In this document: piece by piece, positions 47,620-58,964 of the stretch
How positions within the stretch are numbered: position 1 is the first letter of the stretch
Layout: each line of letters opens with the position of its first letter
DNA from: Hericium rajendrae
Taxonomy: Eukaryota; Basidiomycota; Agaricomycetes; Russulales; Hericiaceae
Assembly (NCBI GenBank): GCA_033439255.1
Contig: CM065878.1
Location: 4,216,001-4,280,000, forward strand
Length of the DNA stretch: 64,000 nucleotides
Direction: 5' to 3'
Notes under the pieces: model-generated
The model's database searches: none
What the model was told of the DNA's origin: nothing
The model's input: the letters and a program-made list of their open reading frames with translations, nothing else
Translations under genes and position numbers: made by a program

Positions 47620-49734
47620 CAATGGCTGCTTGACTCGAGTCAACCAGGACATCGCCACAGATGGGAGTCGCATCGAAGGATTCCACAAGGGTTGGAATTC
47701 GATCATGCGCTTGCATGCTAGCAGCATCGAGATGTTCATCGCACTCAGACACGACCACGTCTTGCATCGCAATATCTGGGTTGCTCTTCGTCTCGACACA
47801 CCGACCGCATTTGTTGCATCTACATATGGATCACACCACACCCGACTAGTCAACCGCACAGCGCACACGTGGAACAAGATCCTTGCATCAAAGAAGCGCA
47901 AGGAGCCCCTCACTTACCGTAGGGCTGCTCTTTGGCTGGAATTGCCAAAGGTGTCACGCAAGCAGAAATTCGGTCTCACACGGTCGATTGAAGCAAAGAC
48001 GTACAATGGGCTCCTCAAGGAAGAGCCAGACGATGACGTCCCAACAGACCTCCTGGAGCTCGTGGAAGAAGACAGCGGGATCACTTTCGCGTCCATCAGC
48101 GCCGTCAGCGCGCAGCTGCAAGTGAAACCGGCAGATTTCTTCATCACGCCGGGCTCCTCACATGCACCCAGCACGAGCATGACCCAGCGTGCTGCACGAT
48201 CGTCTCTTACCCCGACTGCCACCCATCTCGCTAAATCACAACCACAAGGCTCGAACTCACGGAGCATTGAAGGGCCGGAGCTTGTTCCATTGAACGGAAC
48301 GCAGGCGATCACCGTGGTACAAGCCATGGATTGTGACTCGGAGATAGAGGAAATCACGAGCGAGGGATTGGCGCGCATCAATGCAGGCACACAGAATGTG
48401 CTTGTGAGTGTGCCGTTTCTCTCAAGTTATACTACGACGGACACTGACCGTCATTCCAGGACTTGACTCTGGATGACGACTCGGACGAGAAACACCCACA
48501 GGCGACACGTCCTCTCAAGCGCAAAGCCGACGCCGACGTGGTTGCCGCGGAAACCGGAGCGCAGCGCAAGAAGGCGCAGGCCTCGACGCCGCAAGGGTCC
48601 TCGCAGGGCATGGTCGTGCGTGGCTCGGGCACAAACCCTGCGCAGCCCGGCACACACATCCTCGCCTTCTTCAAGAATCAAAAGCTGCCGTCGCGCGCAA
48701 CGGGTTCCACGGGCTCGGGTTCGGGATGCACGGCCTCGAAGCCCACCGGCGGCGTGCACTCGACACCCCCCACGCCTCCGGTGCGTGGGATCGACCCCAC
48801 ACAAATCGACCCCATGCTGCTCGCCTCCGACACACCGCCAGCCCCTGCCCCTGCTCCTCCTTCTCAACAGCTGCCTGCCACGGCGCCACCTTCCGGTTCG
48901 CTCCAGAGCTCTGCTGTGGGCACCGTCAGTGCCCACGTCTCATTGGCTGCACGGGCAGCTGCCCTTCTTGGCCCTCCTCTTCCAATTCCCACATCGCCGC
49001 CACCCGCTGGGGGCCCCGGCCTCTCGAGGTCCGAGCGCATGTTCGCACACTTCTCGGATATCGATCTACGTTCGATGCGGATCAAACACGGCATCGAGTT
49101 TTTCATCTTCATGGACCTCCGCCGCCAGGAGAAGTGGGCCACCTTCTCGATGACGGCCCGCAAGTGGGTTGCTGCGACACGGCTGTACAACCAGTGCCTC
49201 AGGGTGAAATATGCCGAGCACAACCTCCCTGCGCCTCCCGTTGTCAAGCACCCTCGTGCACTCGTCCATCAACTCTCTTCCATCGAAGCGACGATCACGG
49301 ATCGCATACTCAAGCAAGACTTCAAAAGTACGTACCTCGCTCCCTGAAACATGCACCCACCTTGCTCACTGAGGTTTTTCAGGCAAGACGGGCAGCGAGG
49401 CCTTTTGGAGGGAGCATTGCACTCACCAGTCCCAGCTATGAAATTATATTGTGTACCAGCAACTTGCCTAAATCATATTACAAAAAACCCGGCAGTTGCT
49501 GCTCGGGACCTTGCCACGCACAATATAATTCACTCGTATTATAATGTACGTCGGGGCTGCTTACCGGGCCGTACACTATGCACTACCGCGCGCTTAGTGC
49601 GCCTACGCACTCGGCACTGTGCTCGCTTCGTCTCGGCACCGTCCACCGCCCTGCGTGCTTCCCGCCTCGGCTACACGCTCACCGCCTCCCGCCCTTGGCT
49701 ATGCGCCCGCGCGCCTCCCGCCCTCAGCTACGCG

Positions 49735-49985
49735 CCTGTGCCCGCCTCCCGCCACCGCCGCTCGCTCCCCGCCACCACCGCCGCTCGCTCCCCACCGCTG
49801 CCGCCGCTCGCTCCCAGCTGCCGCTGCCGCCGCTCGCTCCCCGCCGCTGCCACTGCTCGCTCCCAGCCGCCGCTGCCGCCGCTCGCTCCCCGCCGCTGCT
49901 GCCGCTCGCTCCCCGCTGCTGCCGCCCGCTCCCAGCCGCCGCCGCTCGTTCCCAGCCACCGCCACCGCTCGCTCCCCGGCAACGT
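49735..49985. repeat. GC-rich minisatellite (CCGCCGCTCGCTCCC units)
   Basis: About ten imperfect units of roughly 20-25 bp built on CCGCCGCTCGCTCCC with CGCTGC spacers, inside the 3.8-kb TIR element. Pro/Ala/Arg-rich frames over it are a by-product of composition. Confidence 0.65.
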
Positions 49986-51549
49986 TGCTGCGACGCACGT
50001 CATCAGCGCCACAGGCGCTGCTGCCGTCGTCGTTGCTGCGTTGCTGGCGTGGTGCTACGCCCGCACGCGGCCGCCGGGACCTGTGCGCCGTTGCTACATA
50101 CCCCACGCGGTCGTTGGGGCATTTCGCGTGGGCGTTGGGCATCGCGCGTGGGGCTGGCATTCGGCGCGGGTGCTGGGGCCTGAATGCGAGTGGGTGGGGG
50201 GGAGGGGGCAGCGCGCCGTTGCTACGCTGTGCGTGCTGGTGCTGAGGTGCTGCGCGTTGCGCGGGGACCTGTCGCGAGTATTGAGCGACGATTGCGGATG
50301 TTGGGCCGCGGGCGTGCGATGCGCGATGCCTATGGGCCGCGTGCACACACGCCGGGTGCTGTCGTGTGCGTGGGTGCTGGCGCCACGCACGCGCAAGCGT
50401 GGGTGTTGGGCGCGCGCATCCACGTCGTTGTACGTGGCTGTGTATGCGTCCGGGGGCGTGTTGTGCGTGCTTCTGCACGTGTCCAATGTGTGTGGAGGTA
50501 GGTGAACGGCTGTGGCGGGCCGTGGAGTGTGTGGTCAAGGGGCGTGGAGCGCGGCGAATGCGCGGTTGGCGTGCGAGATGAGAAGGGCGAGCGGAAGGGA
50601 GGCGAGACGCACGAAGAGCGCGGAGGTGAGCGTGAGCGCGAGAAGGGAGGAGGACAGGTAGGAGTGCAGGTGGAGAGGGAGAGGATGAGCGCTGAGCCGT
50701 GACGCAGCTCGGGATTTGCCGAGCCTCGGTGGCTGAAGGCCGAGAAGACCGAGAGAGGAGGAGGAGACAAATCGCAGGCAGTTTCTGGACTGCGTATGAC
50801 CGAAATTGACGCGTAAATACGTACCTATAGTAACTTAGAATACCTACTAGACAAATTGAGCGATTATTTGAAATATTAGAGCCAGGAAGGTGAAAATACG
50901 GGAACCTTAGGTCATCCTAATGCATAGTTCAGGTGGTGCAGGCTTCAGCCTTTCGAAATTGGAGAAAAGAACTGTTCGAAACGTTTTGAGAAGCTATATA
51001 CCATATATTTTCAAAAGTACAAATATTTTAGTGAAGTTTTGAGACCTCGAGACTCGAAAAGCTTGTAGAATCTGGCCTGAAACGACCGAAAAACATCAAT
51101 CTTACCCAGATCCTATAGATCTGGGACACAGAAAAATCTAATAAAGTAGTATTACATGATTACAGTACTCCCCGCTACATGATAGCAGACCGATAGATGG
51201 TAGGAGAGAGGTGTGCTAAGAAATCGCGACTCGAATCGGATGTCCGGCATGCCCGAGACGTCGATTCGAGCTCGACGCGTTTGGCAGTATTGACAAGCGC
51301 CGTCCATTTTAGACGTGCTTATCAGTGCATCACATACAGAACAGCTCTGGTGCATTCAATTCATACAAAACTTCGTATACACGTTATTTAGTTGTATCTA
51401 CAGCTACGCTATTATTTTTAGAGTTTAATGAAATTTATACGCCTGGAGAAACGTGTTCGAATGTCGGCCAGCCTCGTTCGGTGCCCTGTTCAGCAATTGC
51501 CGATCGGTGCCACAAGGCTCGCTCAACCCGTCCTCTTCCTCGTCCTCCC

Positions 51550-51782
51550 ATGATCAAGCGGGGACAATCCAGGGCTCAACAGCCCCCAGATTCGTAAGTT
51601 TTTTGTTTGTACATTCGTATATTGTACTATACTAACCATTTCTTCTCTTTTTTAGCTCCCCGAGTGCGCTGACGTGGCGTAGCAGGCCACACGACGAGCC
51701 CCCCCCACAATACCCTCCTTCCTGCGCACTCACAAACGCGCATCCGGCATCGCCTGCGCGCTCGCGCACTCGTACGACATGA
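51550..51782 (+). CDS. Small spliced gene-like fragment inside the 3.8-kb element
   Basis: ATG at 51550 opens MIKRGQSRAQQPPDS. A 62-bp intron follows (51594-51655) with GTAAGT donor, a perfect TACTAAC branch site at 51630-51636 and a TTTTTTAG acceptor. The second exon continues SPSALTWRSRPHDEPPP to a TGA at 51780. The predicted product is only about 56 residues and matches nothing I know. The intron signals are far better than chance, so this may be the 5' end of a host gene captured by the transposon. Confidence 0.35.
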
Positions 51783-52857
51783 CATACTGCCCACCTGACA
51801 ACGCCGCACGCGCCCTAGCAACCGCGCGTTCGCGCCAGGGCCTCCATCTCGACCACCACCTCCCTCGTGCTTGCAAATGCGCGCCCGACATCTCCCAGCT
51901 GTATGAAGGGCAGCTCACCGGCACGCAAGGCCCCGCGCTCGCAAACGCGTGTCATCAAGGCCTCTCAGAGTCGCGCGGAATGACTCCCGCGGACACCCCA
52001 CCCCCACTCCCCCTGCCCCACGCGCATGCGCATTTGAACGCGCGCGTTCGTGCCAGCCCACTCCCACTCCCACTTCCACATGCACAGGCCCGAAATCGAC
52101 GCGCACGGACCAGCAATGACACGCGGGCGCAAACGTCGCATACTCCATCAAGACACACTCCCCGCGCTCGCCCCATCCCCCTCCCACACGTACATCATGG
52201 TGTTGCATGCCGGGAGCATCAGCACCGCGTCGGCGCCCTTCAGCATCAGGCCCGCGTGCTCCAGCATCATGCCCGTGTGCGTGCATCCCAACCCGTGCCT
52301 GCGCATCCCAACCCCGTGCCCCGCGCGTCCCGGCGCCATCCCCACTCCAGCACCTTCCCCGCGAGCCTCCCACGCTCTAGCGGCGAGCCCCCGCGCCCCA
52401 GCACCGAGCTCGCGTGCCCGAGCACCCATGCCCACGCCCTAGCACCCATGCCCGCTTGAGCACCGTACTCGCTCGCCCCCCGCCATGTCTCGCGCGCCCC
52501 AGCCCCGTACCCGCGCATCCAGCGCCGTGCCCGCCGTCCCAGGCCCGTGCCCGCCGTCCCAGCGCTGCCCCTGCACCCTAGTGCCCCACCCCGATCCTTG
52601 CGCGTGCACCTCGCCCGCCCGCTCCCGCGTGCAGGAGCCATCAGCAGCGCACGGCTGATGTGCGGCCAGTGCAGTGGGCGGCGCGTGCGGAGCGGAACGA
52701 GCGGCTGCGCCGACCGGACCGCGGCGCATACGCTCTGCAGCCGGTGCACAGCGAGTAGCGCGCGGCGCGTGCGTGCAGTGCGTGCGCAGCCGCGGCGTAG
52801 GGGCAGAGCAGCACGAGCGGGCGCGGGGCGGCATCGGCAGGGCGGGATAGGACGGTA

Positions 52858-53040
52858 GGCGCCGGCGAGCGCGCAGCGAAGCGCAAGGAAGCGCCGGCGA
52901 GCGCAGGATGAAGCGCCGGCGAGCGCGGGATGAAGCGCCGGCGAGCACGCGGAGAAGTGCCGGCGAGCACGCAGGGAAGCGCCGGCGAGCGCGCGGAGAA
53001 GCGCCGGCGAGCACGCGGGGAAGCGCCGGCGAGCACGCAT
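52858..53040. repeat. 22-bp GC-rich tandem repeat (GAAGCGCCGGCGAGC units)
   Basis: About eight head-to-tail units of roughly 20-22 bp containing GCGCCGGCGAGC(A/G)CG, at the right edge of the GC-rich filling of the TIR element. Confidence 0.75.
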
Positions 53041-53050
53041 TAGCGACGAT

Positions 53051-53075
53051 GGCCGAGATCCTTAAGATCTCGGCC
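53051..53075. repeat. Perfect 10-bp-stem hairpin near the right TIR
   Basis: GGCCGAGATC, loop CTTAA, then GATCTCGGCC. It is followed by a second hairpin, GCGGCACCC/GGGTGCCGC, at 53109-53127 and the TIR hairpin at about 53160-53181, a cluster of three subterminal hairpins. Confidence 0.65.
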
Positions 53076-53911
53076 GATATGTTTTTCTCGGAATATCATA
53101 TGTTTTCGCGGCACCCTGGGTGCCGCCTTATAGGTGTGAATTATAATGTGCATGGCAAGGCCCCGGGCAGCAACTGCCGGGGTTTTTGTAATACGATTTA
53201 GGCAAGTTGCTGTATATAATGTATTTCAGTGACTGGGACACCTCTTGCACTGTCATTCCGCTCGTCAAGACTGAGCGCGGCGCTAAGGTACGTTGCTTTT
53301 GCCAGTTGTTCTCGCCGCATGCCTCACTGACTGGCACGATTCGAAACACGCCGTGCGCCATGTGCTCTCCCCGATGCGAACCACAGCTCTGTGCCCCGCA
53401 GACATGCCAGTGCTGCAAGTCGATCAAATACACGGCCGGCATCGGCAGCAAAGAAAATCATCGCCGCCTGTGTTGCTCTGACGGTGTCCGCTCCAACATG
53501 CATGTCGCGGACAAGCCGCCGCCGTGGCCTCAGCCGGAGGGGATCTGGACCGAGGGCAAGAAATTCCACGTCGTCACCTTCATCAACATGCTCATCGCCA
53601 TGTACGAGGCGGTGGTGCTCCGCGGCGAGGACGCGTCGAGCTTGTCGCTCGAGTACGATGCATTCCAGCGTTTCCTCGATCGTCGGCTGCTCGTCGACTG
53701 TATGGGCGCCGTCTTCTTCCCGCTGTATGTGGGATACGAGATGGTTCTGGACCTGCACGAGTACCTTGTCGTGCAGCATGCGGGCAAGGAGTGCATCCGT
53801 GTCTCCTGCCTCTCCGGCGCCGAGGCCGCGAGTTTGCAGACAGCGGCGGGCACGTCGCCAGCAGGTGATGCTTCAGGCACCACTGGCGATGCTTCAGGTC
53901 CCGCGGCTTGA

Positions 53912-54701
53912 GCTCGTTGCTCGTACGCGTCGCTCACGCAGCCCGCGCGCCGCGCGCCGTTGTCTGTTCATGTATTCTTGCTTGTTTTCAATTTTTTTTT
54001 TCATATCTTCTGGTGCTGTCGCACCATCACGATCTGTCGCATCTACTATCTACATCATTCTTCACCACCCACCATCAACGGCGCCGCCTCTGCTCAACAG
54101 GCCGCCGCCGCCGTACTCTTTTTGTTTGCCATCCTCGGTTTTTCGGACCCCGTCTTGCTCGCGCCTTTTTCATACCTTGCATTGCCCTCACACCTTTTTC
54201 GAGTACCTTATCCCGCTCAGCAGTAGGCTAGCTGAATAATAGTGATTTTGCCCCGTCGAAATCCCACCCCGCACGCGCCCGCGGCGCTGCCGTAGAGCGT
54301 GCCTGCCAAAGAGCCCCTTTCGACTTAGCCAAAAGTTTCCATCGGGACCCCACCCACGTGATGAAAAGTCACGTGATGAACGGTCTTGAACGTTTCGAAG
54401 GAAAAGGTCAAAACGGTCGACACGGTCGGCCAACGGTCGTACGGTCCCAAAACAGGAAGTCCCTTGGTATGACGATGTTGCCCCTTGTGTGGCCGGACAA
54501 GGTCTGATGGCTGTGCTAAGGTCACATGACCCACTCTGACCTTGTCCGGCCGGACAAGGTCTGGTGGCTGAGGTCATGTGATCTGCTGTGACCTTGTCTT
54601 GTGACATCACATGTATGCCATGCAATCAACGCTATCTCTACTTCTTTTATCTTTCATCTGGCCATCTTCTTTCCATTATTCACTCTCTGCTCTTCACGAT
54701 C
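53912..54701. other. Intergenic region with palindromes and TCAC(A/G)TGA words
   Basis: Follows the stop of the DUF6729-like gene. From 54350 to 54610 it holds two CACGTGATGA copies, a GGTCACATGACC word, a GACCTTGT-type perfect palindrome and its flanking TGGTGGCTG. This looks like a promoter or regulatory cluster ahead of the F-box-like gene at 54702. Long frames at 53960-54240 look like chance. Confidence 0.45.
54538..54561. repeat. Perfect 24-bp palindrome GACCTTGTCCGG/CCGGACAAGGTC
   Basis: GACCTTGTCCGG is followed directly by its reverse complement. A degraded second copy lies just upstream (54482-54505, CCCTTGTGTGGCCGGACAAGG). Near-identical palindromes occur four times in the two 5.5-kb Helentrons. 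Confidence 0.8.
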
Positions 54702-55758
54702 ATGAAACTTCCTACAGAGATATACACTAGAATTTGTGCAGATCCTATGCTAAAAGCTGGAGATATGCGTCTTATCAACAAGGCTGTACTTAGAGCAGTG
54801 GCACATCGCCCTACCACAGTTCATCTTCGTACATCAAGACAGTTCTTCGGATTTCTGAAAACAGTAAGATTATCTATCTTTCTTTGAGCTTGCAATATAT
54901 CAATACCATCTCCTTGCAGCTTTGTCAACACTTTGCTATTATAAATCCTCTTATCTCTTCTCGTTCTGAATTCATCTTTATAAATGTCACCACCATCGTA
55001 TTCCATGAGGGAGTCCTTTTTCCTCGGATTTATTCAATCAACCTTCCACAAAGACTTGTCAAAATTCTTCAAATCTTAGATGCCTATGTTCTCAATCAGG
55101 CAGACACTCTCTTTTCACGTCTCACCACCATCTCTTCTATTGTTATATCCATGGACAATATTCAATCTTATCATCTTCAAGTCATACCAAAATGGATGAA
55201 AAGTCTCAACCAACAATCCATCACTCTTTTCATCATCAATCATTCAGATGAGGACACTGATGTATATAATTTGGGTCTATTGTCTTCTCCAGTTGTTCTG
55301 ACATGTCTTATTTACTGTAGGAGCCATATGGTCATTACACATATCCATGGCTATCAAGACAAATCTGGATCTCATCATTGATGCAGTTTTCAAATGTCAC
55401 ACGTCTTATCATCTCAACCACATGGCTTATCTCAGATTGGCCAGAAGATGCACACTTTCCAGGCAATGAAGACATCTCAGATGCTGATGATGAATCAGAA
55501 CACAATCCAAATCCCGCATATTTTGAAAAATGTGGTGTTCTGATGCACAACCTGGAAACATCGGTGGTATTCAACTCAGTTGCAGGTTTACCTCATCTAA
55601 AAGAGGTTTATCTGCATTATGGCTCTGGTTTTGGATATAGAGAATCATCACATAGAGGAGAAGGAACCTTTAGTTTGTGGGAATGGTCAGATCATAATTG
55701 GATTAGATCAAATACTTGGCCGGTTCAAAAGTATAAGCTATGGTCTCCATATTTCTAA
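54702..55758 (+). CDS. F-box-like protein
   Basis: Starts MKLPTEIYTRICADPML, which resembles the LPxEI start of an F-box, followed by DMRLINKAVLRAVAHR. Introns at 54864-54919 (GTAAGATT to TTGCAG) and 55317-55386 (GTAGGAGCC to TGCAG) join exons reading LCQHFAIINPLISSR to CLIYC and then FSNVTRLIISTTW to the end at WSPYF. Length is about 310 residues. Many Agaricomycetes have hundreds of such F-box proteins, which act as substrate adaptors of SCF ubiquitin ligases. The F-box match is short and the leucine-rich part is only suggested, so the call is moderate. Confidence 0.5.
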
Positions 55759-55771
55759 CTACTCTGCTCTG

Positions 55772-58700
55772 TTATACCTCATTGTCCCAGTATGCATTTC
55801 TTAGCTCTCTACCTCGTCTGGCTCTTGCTTGCTGTCTTGCTGCATTTACTGCTCTCTTTGGAGTAGTTGCACATTGACCTTTGCTTTTTGCAGCTGGACC
55901 TCCTCCCCCTTCTTCCCCTCCTCCTCCTCCTGCAGTGCTTCTCATTTCACGTTTACCTGGCATAATAGTACCATGTGTCTTCTTTGCATTCCACCACCTA
56001 GATTTTTTCAATAAAACATATTTATGTCATAACAAATTTGCTTACCATACACATCCAGGCTGGGTGTGAAAATACACACCGTATGCTGTATAGGCAAAGT
56101 CGAAACTTGTATCCCTCAGGTCTTCAGATTTTGTGAGCTGACTACAGGCTGACCATCCTTCGTCATCGTCACCATGTTGAGGTGCCATGTAATCATCACA
56201 GTAAAAAAGATTGATGCCAGTTGCACCGAGCCTTTTAAGCTCAGCATTGTCCTTGTCACTTCGCAAATCTGCTCTTGCAATGTTTCCTTCTGCTCCAAGA
56301 GATTGGGTTAGGATCTCAGCATCCTAAATCATCCTTAGTTCAAATACTAGCAGTATTAAACAATGCTCTTACCTTGGCATGGTTGAATAAGATCCGAATA
56401 TTCTCAATAGTGTTGGTCTCTGCTCCTGGATATTCCCTATAAATGTCTCCAGCCATACCACCCATAGCTTGTCTTGCTCCTATTGGAATCATATCACCAT
56501 ATGCCCATTGCTGGAAGTCTGAGCCTCTCTTCAACTTGGATCGATTTGATTCAAATAGTTGATTGTGATGCTCCACACACATGTCCAATAGGTCCCCTCT
56601 TATTGCATTGAACTTGATGCCACCAACCTGATGCCACATGTTAGCACACAATACATAAATCAAATGGAGGTAACATTGAAGCTCACTATCTCCTGATCAG
56701 GTGTTAGCACCTGTACTGCATCTCTTCCACATCTATTGAACACTACAGGTCGATGTTCAATCCTTTGCAGATTTAACTCTTCAGGTGTTCGATACTGTAT
56801 GTCCGATTGCAAACTCTTTGGAATGCTCTTTGAATAAAGTTAGCTCAAAATATATGCAAGACACAAAAAGAGCCATGCCTTTGGGACCAATCGATCATTG
56901 GCAGGAGCAGAAGTAATCACAAACCCCTTCAATGCCTCCACATCTTTTTCTTCAACAACCAACTTTAGGATGCATGCCTCACTAGCAGCCAGGTGTCCAC
57001 ATGTATAACATCCCTTCTTTTCTCCTGAAAGTTTTGGTATGTCTTGGTGGAGACCAACTTTAGATCCTGGTTGACTTGTAATTCTGCCGACTTCTGCTCG
57101 GTTGAAACCTTGTTCTTTTGCTCTGTGAGATATGTCCTTCAATTCCTTTGTACATTCAAATATGCACAGAAACCTTTCATCGGTGATACGTGTTGCCACA
57201 TCTTGTACAGTGCCTCTCATAACATCTGAATAAAGATTTGCTAGGTTCCATGTTGAAGTCTGCAAAATTAGTGTTAACTCACAAATCACAATAACTATTA
57301 TGTCACAAATAAAGACATACATTTGATATTCCAGCAATTTTTTCAAGTCCATCTTGCAACCATTGATCCCATGCCAACATAAAATTCTTGAGAGAGACAA
57401 GAAAGAAAACTGTGCTTGGATAAGCAGGTTGAGGAATCAGCTGAGGATGATTTTGAAAAGCATTCAAGAACATGTTCTTGGTATTATCAAGGAATATTCT
57501 TCCCCTTTCAGTTGTTGGTTCTATCTAAATAAAAGTCTTACATGTTATGTTTTTCATAATTCAACTGGACTAACTTACTCTTGCATCTGAATCCGGCAGG
57601 CTACTAAAGACTGTGGCAGGTGTCCACAGATGTTCGATCACAGACAATGCTTGTGTCCAACAGTACCTTCTGTAGCTATTTTGTAAACTTATCCTTTCAA
57701 TTGTAGGAAAGAAGGCTGGATTTGTAATTTCCTTGAAGACATCGTGAAGGCCAGAATGCTGACATAAAAAATATGACATTGATAATAAACCAATCTAATA
57801 TAAATGCACACACCTTGACTGCCTTTCTCCAAGTTTCTTCCTCTCTAATGGCCTTTTTGATGGCTCGCATCTGCCTCAATGCTTCTACAGCTTCTACTTG
57901 TGCTAATTTCACCATCTTTTCATCATCATCCCCCTGAAAATGATTGTAAGTAAGAGTAAATTGAAATCTCTGTAAACTTACATCTACATGAAACAACTTA
58001 TACAAGCTCTCTTTCCAGCGTGTACAGATTTTTAACTTATTTTCAGATGATGTTATCACATATGTAGACAAAGCTGAATGATTTCTGCTAGTAATTTTGA
58101 AGTTGTCCAGATTGAATTCAGTACCTTTGGATACATCAACAAATTTATTCAGTATCAAACATGCAAGATGTGTAAAAATACATACCACTAGGGTTCTGAT
58201 TATCGTCATGTATGCTGTCGACCACCATATCACTACCACTATCACTGCTTATGTCCATATCACTATTCTCATCACTTTCACTATACATCTCTTCAGGAAC
58301 ATAATCTCCATCTATGACAACAGTTGACAGTTAGTGTGTAATTTTTTAGAATGCATATATGAACCTACCATCACTCTCATCCTCAGAGTCTAAATTGTAA
58401 AACTCTCCCCTTCCAAAAGCTATCTGATCTTCAGCAGAGCAGTAGCTAGGTCCATCAAGCTCAGGAGCTGTCATGCTGAGTTTTTGCATTTTTGGGGCCT
58501 GTGCAGTAATCATTAGATGCTTGTCACATTCACTTTTGTCAAATAAACTTACTCCACTACTTTCCAGAAATGTTTGCCATCTTTGCAGGTATTTGTGATT
58601 TTTCTCCTCACCATACTTCTTGATGGTATGCAATGAGCTGAAAAAGATAGCGAGTGCTTGTGCTTGATTGCTCACAGAGCAAGCAGTAGTAAAGGTAATG

Positions 58701-58964
58701 TACTGGAATGCCTGTGCAATCTATATAAATTAGAAAATAAGTCAGTATACTGCAAATCACTATGCATTGAATTCAACCACTCACCCAGCTAGGATCCTCA
58801 ATAATCAGGGCTACAATGGTTTCAGGGAGCCCATGCCAGCAACGGTCAGGCTCTACAACAAACGGTATGTTTCGTATGCAGTCAGCAATGATTCTGGACT
58901 TTAACCACTTTTCAGTGTGAGGATGGGTTTGGATCTTCCATCTGACATGCAGAAGAGTTGCCAT
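55772..58964 (-). CDS. Large multi-exon protein of unknown function
   Basis: Starts MATLLHVRWKIQTHPHTEKW at 58964 and can be followed through at least nine exons with introns of 50-60 bp. Conserved-looking stretches are SNQAQALAIFFSSLHTIKKY, an acidic Ser-rich region (SDENSDMDISSDSGSD), DDDEKMVKLAQVEAVEALRQ, FKEITNPAFFPTIERISLQ, LKNFMLAWDQWLQDGLEKI, GCYTCGHLAASEAC, then RPVVFNRCGRDAVQVL, QWAYGDMIPIGARQAMGG and GDIYREYPGAETNTIENIR. It ends in a Gly/Arg-rich tail (RQQARARRGRELRN). Total length is about 750-800 residues. No domain is recognised. It could be a multicopy basidiomycete family, perhaps transposon-linked. The TCACATGACC word upstream (59073-59084) may be regulatory. Confidence 0.5.

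Larger units (their letters stand above)
49424..53244. mobile_element. 3.8-kb GC-rich non-autonomous TIR element
   Basis: Flanked by TTGCACT on both sides (49417-49423 and 53245-53251), a 7-bp or imperfect 8-bp target duplication. The ends are inverted repeats of about 100 bp: GTCCCAG, then CAGCAACTTGCCTAAATC, then a CCCGGCAGTTGCTG hairpin at 49488-49502, with the inverse at 53145-53238. With the element and one repeat removed, the host gene reads SEAFWREHCTVIPLVKTE in frame. The target duplication size fits hAT, P or KDZ-type transposons; the superfamily is not settled. No transposase is present. The inside is mostly GC-rich low-complexity sequence with a small spliced gene-like fragment. 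Confidence 0.82.
44033..53911 (+). pseudogene. DUF6729-type protein with DDE-like core, interrupted by four elements
   Basis: Starts MSVFEPDIVRQAIRGAL. After a MITE at 44299, a Cys-rich domain reads CPRCRSSNVRWDGW...LRCNSC with YSCSMTNPLFWGKWEYW (45100-45425), matching my memory of DUF6729. Then come SISIDATFKV (about 46355, first Asp), VTADNCCHVRSA with HVGLDVYHFMLR (46650-46740, second Asp) and DGSRIEGFHKGWN (about 47665, Glu), the order expected of a DDE/RNase H-fold nuclease. The C-terminal part has a Pro/Ala-rich linker, RKWVAATRLYNQCLRVKY and a final exon ending GDASGPAA at 53911. Several 50-70 bp introns are present. Besides the exon MITE, a MITE in an intron (45630), a TRIM-like element (47104) and a 3.8-kb TIR element (49424) interrupt it. 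It may be a transposase-derived host family or the relic of a DNA transposon; no TIRs were found for it. Confidence 0.55.

Noticed and set aside
49351-50538. Long Pro/Arg/Ala-rich frames (up to about 380 codons) in the 3.8-kb element
   Set aside because: They run over a GC-rich tandem repeat on both strands and show no splice or domain evidence.
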